Shown piece after piece: positions 61,601-64,000 of a stretch of 64,000 nt of DNA. The notes beneath the pieces are model-generated. The model did not search any database. It was given only the letters and a program-made list of their open reading frames with translations, and was not told where the DNA came from. The stretch is from Cryptomeria japonica. Lineage: Eukaryota > Streptophyta > Pinopsida > Cupressales > Cupressaceae. How positions within the stretch are numbered: the first letter of the stretch is position 1; each line of letters starts with the position of its first letter. The translations under genes and the position numbers were made by a program. The stretch lies in assembly GCF_030272615.1 (NCBI RefSeq), contig NC_081406.1, positions 172,988,861 through 173,052,860 of the forward strand, written 5' to 3'.

Positions 61601-61850
61601 GAGAAAGAGAAAATAATAATCAAGGCAAAACTCTTGAGATCTAAACTAAGTCCAAGATTGGACTATCTAGCATCTCTGCAGAAGGAAATCTCAGAGGCAC
61701 TAACACAGGGAAGCAGAACACTGGCAGCATCTCACCGGTACAGTATACAGAATTGAGATAGCAATAAAATATAGTAAGAAGTTTATGGATGGAATAAACT
61801 TAATTTTGGGAGATATTCTTCAGATAATAACCACCCAACTACAAGGTTGA
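58681..61850 (+). pseudogene. Element B ORF2: long protein of unknown function, 5' half intact
   Basis: ATG 58681 opens a 485-codon frame to TAA 60136-60138, where a frameshift relative to element A occurs. Homology to A continues in pieces 60308-60940, 60977-61159 and 61193-61756, with stops such as TAA 60281, 60938 and 61157 and a frameshift near 61750. The N-terminal region carries the same conserved blocks as A (KGVVYVEDPRMY, VKAVTGLPSTG, DICEWLKDELIDNL, KDEIWMEAVIPRTVWVTEMG), then basic RRTRQKQQ, an acidic/Pro linker (GGPPSIKIRDNLPPPPLNTP) and a C-terminal coiled coil (FEEELLKLEREKEK). No enzyme motif, signal peptide or membrane span is visible. Conservation between copies implies a real function for the family. 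Confidence 0.8.
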
Positions 61851-62043
61851 GGTTATGAATTGGTACAAGTACAAAATCTACTAACCTTTGTCATTGATGC
61901 CAAAGGGGGAGTAGTAGGATGAGAAAATTCAAAGCACAGGGATCACATGCTCAGGGGGAGCTCTCACATTTTTGGTAACATTTTTGGTCTATACATTTTT
62001 TAATATCTTTTTGAAATTTCTCATGAGTGTTGCCATCAATGCC

Positions 62044-62055
62044 AAAGGGGGAGAT
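62044..62055 (+). promoter_or_regulatory. Polypurine tract of element B
   Basis: AAAGGGGGAGAT abuts the 3' LTR. A second AAAGGGGGAG is at 61902-61911, in a similar ATTGATGCC context. Confidence 0.9.
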
Positions 62056-63048
62056 TGTTGGCATATGGACACTCCAATGAGACATTGTGTGTGATTGAAT
62101 GTTTTGTCATTGATGGAAACCTTGCAATCCTATGGCACCGGCAAGACATTATACTGGCTAAGCATTACACAGGCAACCTTGCAATCCTATGGCACCGGCA
62201 AGACATTATACCGGCTAAGCATTACACAGGCAACTTTGCAATCCTATGGCACCGGCAAGACATTATACCGGCTAAGCATTACACAGGTAACCTTGCAATC
62301 CTATGGCACCGGCAAGACATTATACCGACAAAGCATCATTCAAACAAGACAGTGCACCAGCATCAGCAAGATCAATCTACATCGGCACCGGCACAAAAGA
62401 TGTACACCGACACAGAAGAGAACATGTATACCGGCACAAAGGCCGACACGATTTTTGATATGTAATATTTTGTTTATTATTGTAAGCCGACTTGGCAAAT
62501 TGTAAAATGACTCTTGTATATAAAAGAGATCATTGTAGACATTTGTAGGATATGGATAGGAAGCATAAATAAATTATAAGGCAGACCTAATGTGCGAATT
62601 GTAGGTCAAGAGTATATGTAAAGAACAGAGCAAGAACCAGTACTGAATCTGGCATTGAAGATGCTATTGTAAAGCAGTACAGAATATTGGATTTGTGTAA
62701 ATCCTCATTGTAAGTCAGTGTGACTTCTTATTGAGCAGTGAGCTCTAGGCAGTTGGCTTTCCTGCATGTGCAGGCCCCTATTGTAAGTAATATTCTCTTA
62801 TTGGCCAGTAAGTGAATATTGTGGGTCACAAATCCCACCGAGGTTTTTCCCACACCGGGTTTCCTCGTTAAACATCTTGTGTTATGGTGTTCTTTTCTTG
62901 TGGATGTTTTTTATTCTGTTATTTACATTAATTCTTGCATACCGGTATACTGTTACTTTATGTTCTGCATATTCAGTTTTAAGAAAATTACATTACCGGT
63001 CAGATACTGATTCACCCCCCCCTCTCAGTATCTGTGGGAACCCTAACA
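62056..63048 (+). repeat. 3' LTR of element B
   Basis: 993 bp. It has four copies of the 57-bp unit (from 62118, 62175, 62232 and 62289), against two in the 5' LTR, plus a 20-bp insertion near 62400; these account for the length difference. TATATAAAA at 62517-62525 and AATAAA at 62568-62573 are plausible promoter and polyadenylation signals. Confidence 0.94.
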
Positions 63049-63053
63049 CATGG

Positions 63054-64000
63054 GTCCCACACATCTCTTCCAACATTCCATCCAAGGCACTTCACTCTCA
63101 CCTATCTTATATTCCACTTTCTCTATGCTGCTATCCCAGAGGTCCGATACATGAAGAATATCAGACCAATCAATCAAATCTAGCATTAGTCTGAGAGGTT
63201 TTGGAGACCTGCAAGAAATAGAAATGAAAATACATATTTACAAGAGCCTTTCCAACCAGTGGTGTGAATTTTTAATAGTGAAAAGGCCAAAAATACATTT
63301 TTTTCCCACTCATTGGAAACCCTAGTGAGTGTTGTGATAGTTTTTGGAAAAATAGTGATATCTTATTCAAATTTCAATGGCTCTCAATGCTACAAAAGAT
63401 GAAATGAAGGTAATTAACTTCTGTACCATATCCAATTGACTTATAATGAAAATATGATAAATTTCACAACTAAAAATAATGACAATCAGACTGAAACGAT
63501 TTTGTATGAACAAAAATCTCCAACTTCATTTAGTAAAACTTTCAAAATTCAAGAAGACAAACTTGGGTGGTGTGAAAAAGGCCTATTTATGCCCATTGAA
63601 TTGGGTTACAATCTCAAACTGCCAAAAATCAACCTCCCAACCAAATTTTTAAAAGTTGTCATGACAATCATGACAACTTTTTATAATTTTTGCCCAATGA
63701 ACCTCAAACTTTCCCAATTAGATCCAAATACATCATAATGGCCTCAAATGGCCTTATTTACATGAAATAACATAATAAAAACTAAAATCTCAAATTTTGA
63801 CCGTTTTGGCCAAACCTAGGTCCCTAGGGTGCTCTTACACCATCAAACCATGTGCATTATCAAAAACAAATGTGTTTTGGAAGTTCTAATGAGAGAAGAT
63901 ATAAAGATTTATACCTCTCAATAAATAAAAAAATATCACAAATCTCATTATTGATAAGAAAGTGTTCAGTGATTCATAGAGTTCCCCCAAACCCATCAAC
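63054..64000. other. Right flank, no gene recognised
   Basis: AT-rich DNA with short ORFs (63436-63738, 100 codons) that show no motif or codon pattern I can support. Nothing else seen. Confidence 0.5.

Larger units (their letters stand above)
56290..63048 (+). mobile_element. Element B: LTR retrotransposon without pol, young copy
   Basis: It is 6,759 bp with a perfect 5-bp target duplication CATGG (56285-56289 and 63049-63053). The LTRs, 56290-57148 and 62056-63048, start TGTTGGCATATGG and end GGGAACCCTAACA. PBS, PPT, Gag-like ORF1 and ORF2 are in the same order as in element A; no pol domain fits in the 4.9-kb interior. Outside a variable repeat region the LTRs differ at about ten sites in the last 580 bp, so the insertion is much younger than A. 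It must have relied on enzymes made elsewhere. Confidence 0.95.

Noticed and set aside
48805-61850. ORF2 of A/B as an envelope-like protein, as in some Copia elements with an extra ORF
   Set aside because: No signal peptide or transmembrane segment is visible, and there is no pol upstream; position alone is not enough.
62100-62345. 57-bp repeats as a CRISPR-like array
   Set aside because: No unique spacers; a simple tandem repeat inside a plant LTR.
1-64000. tRNA, rRNA or other structured RNA genes
   Set aside because: None seen. The TGGTATCAGAGC sequences are retroelement primer sites, not tRNA genes.

Overview
This is plant nuclear DNA: AT-rich, intron-containing, and built mostly of degraded transposable elements of typical plant families (Copia LTR elements primed by initiator tRNA-Met, an L1-type LINE with a plant-style RNase H tail, CACTA DNA-transposon genes, a pogo-like transposon). 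The scarcity of host genes and the nested old and young elements suggest a large seed-plant genome, perhaps a conifer; that assignment is inference. I see only one convincing host gene: a three-exon isoprenylated heavy-metal-associated (HMA) protein gene on the minus strand (17123-18939).

Layout. 1-4150: gene-poor, with short duplications and a dinucleotide microsatellite. 4151-7159: an LTR fragment related to the next element, then unidentified repeat-like DNA with a proline-rich minus-strand ORF. 7160-12083: a nearly complete minus-strand Copia element with both LTRs, primer-binding site (PBS), polypurine tract (PPT) and a broken gag-pol. 12084-17122: no recognisable gene. 17123-18939: the HMA gene. 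20612-29398: a very large pogo-like element with matching 24-bp terminal inverted repeats (TIRs) and a TA duplication; it holds a dead DDE transposase, tandem arrays and an extra ORF of unknown function. 29401-30189 and 37824-37930: one AT-rich tandem repeat split by a LINE at about 30202-37812. 40065-46500 and 53262-53743: parts of a CACTA-type transposon: the C-terminal half of its TNP2 transposase (DUF4218/DUF4216), a SET-like domain, and a multi-exon second gene. Element A (46533-53189) interrupts an intron of that second gene. Element B (56290-63048) is a younger relative of A in the same orientation. 63054-64000: no gene seen.

The most unusual content is the A/B family. Both have complete LTR-retrotransposon hardware (TG...CA LTRs, initiator-Met PBS, PPT, 5-bp target duplications) and encode a Gag-like protein with four zinc knuckles plus a second protein of about 1,000 residues, but no protease, integrase, reverse transcriptase or RNase H. 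The second protein differs between copies largely at silent sites in a stretch I compared, so it was under selection. Other points of note are a domain of unknown function found both inside the pogo element and in the 3' part of the LINE, and the SET-like domain inside the CACTA-derived region.
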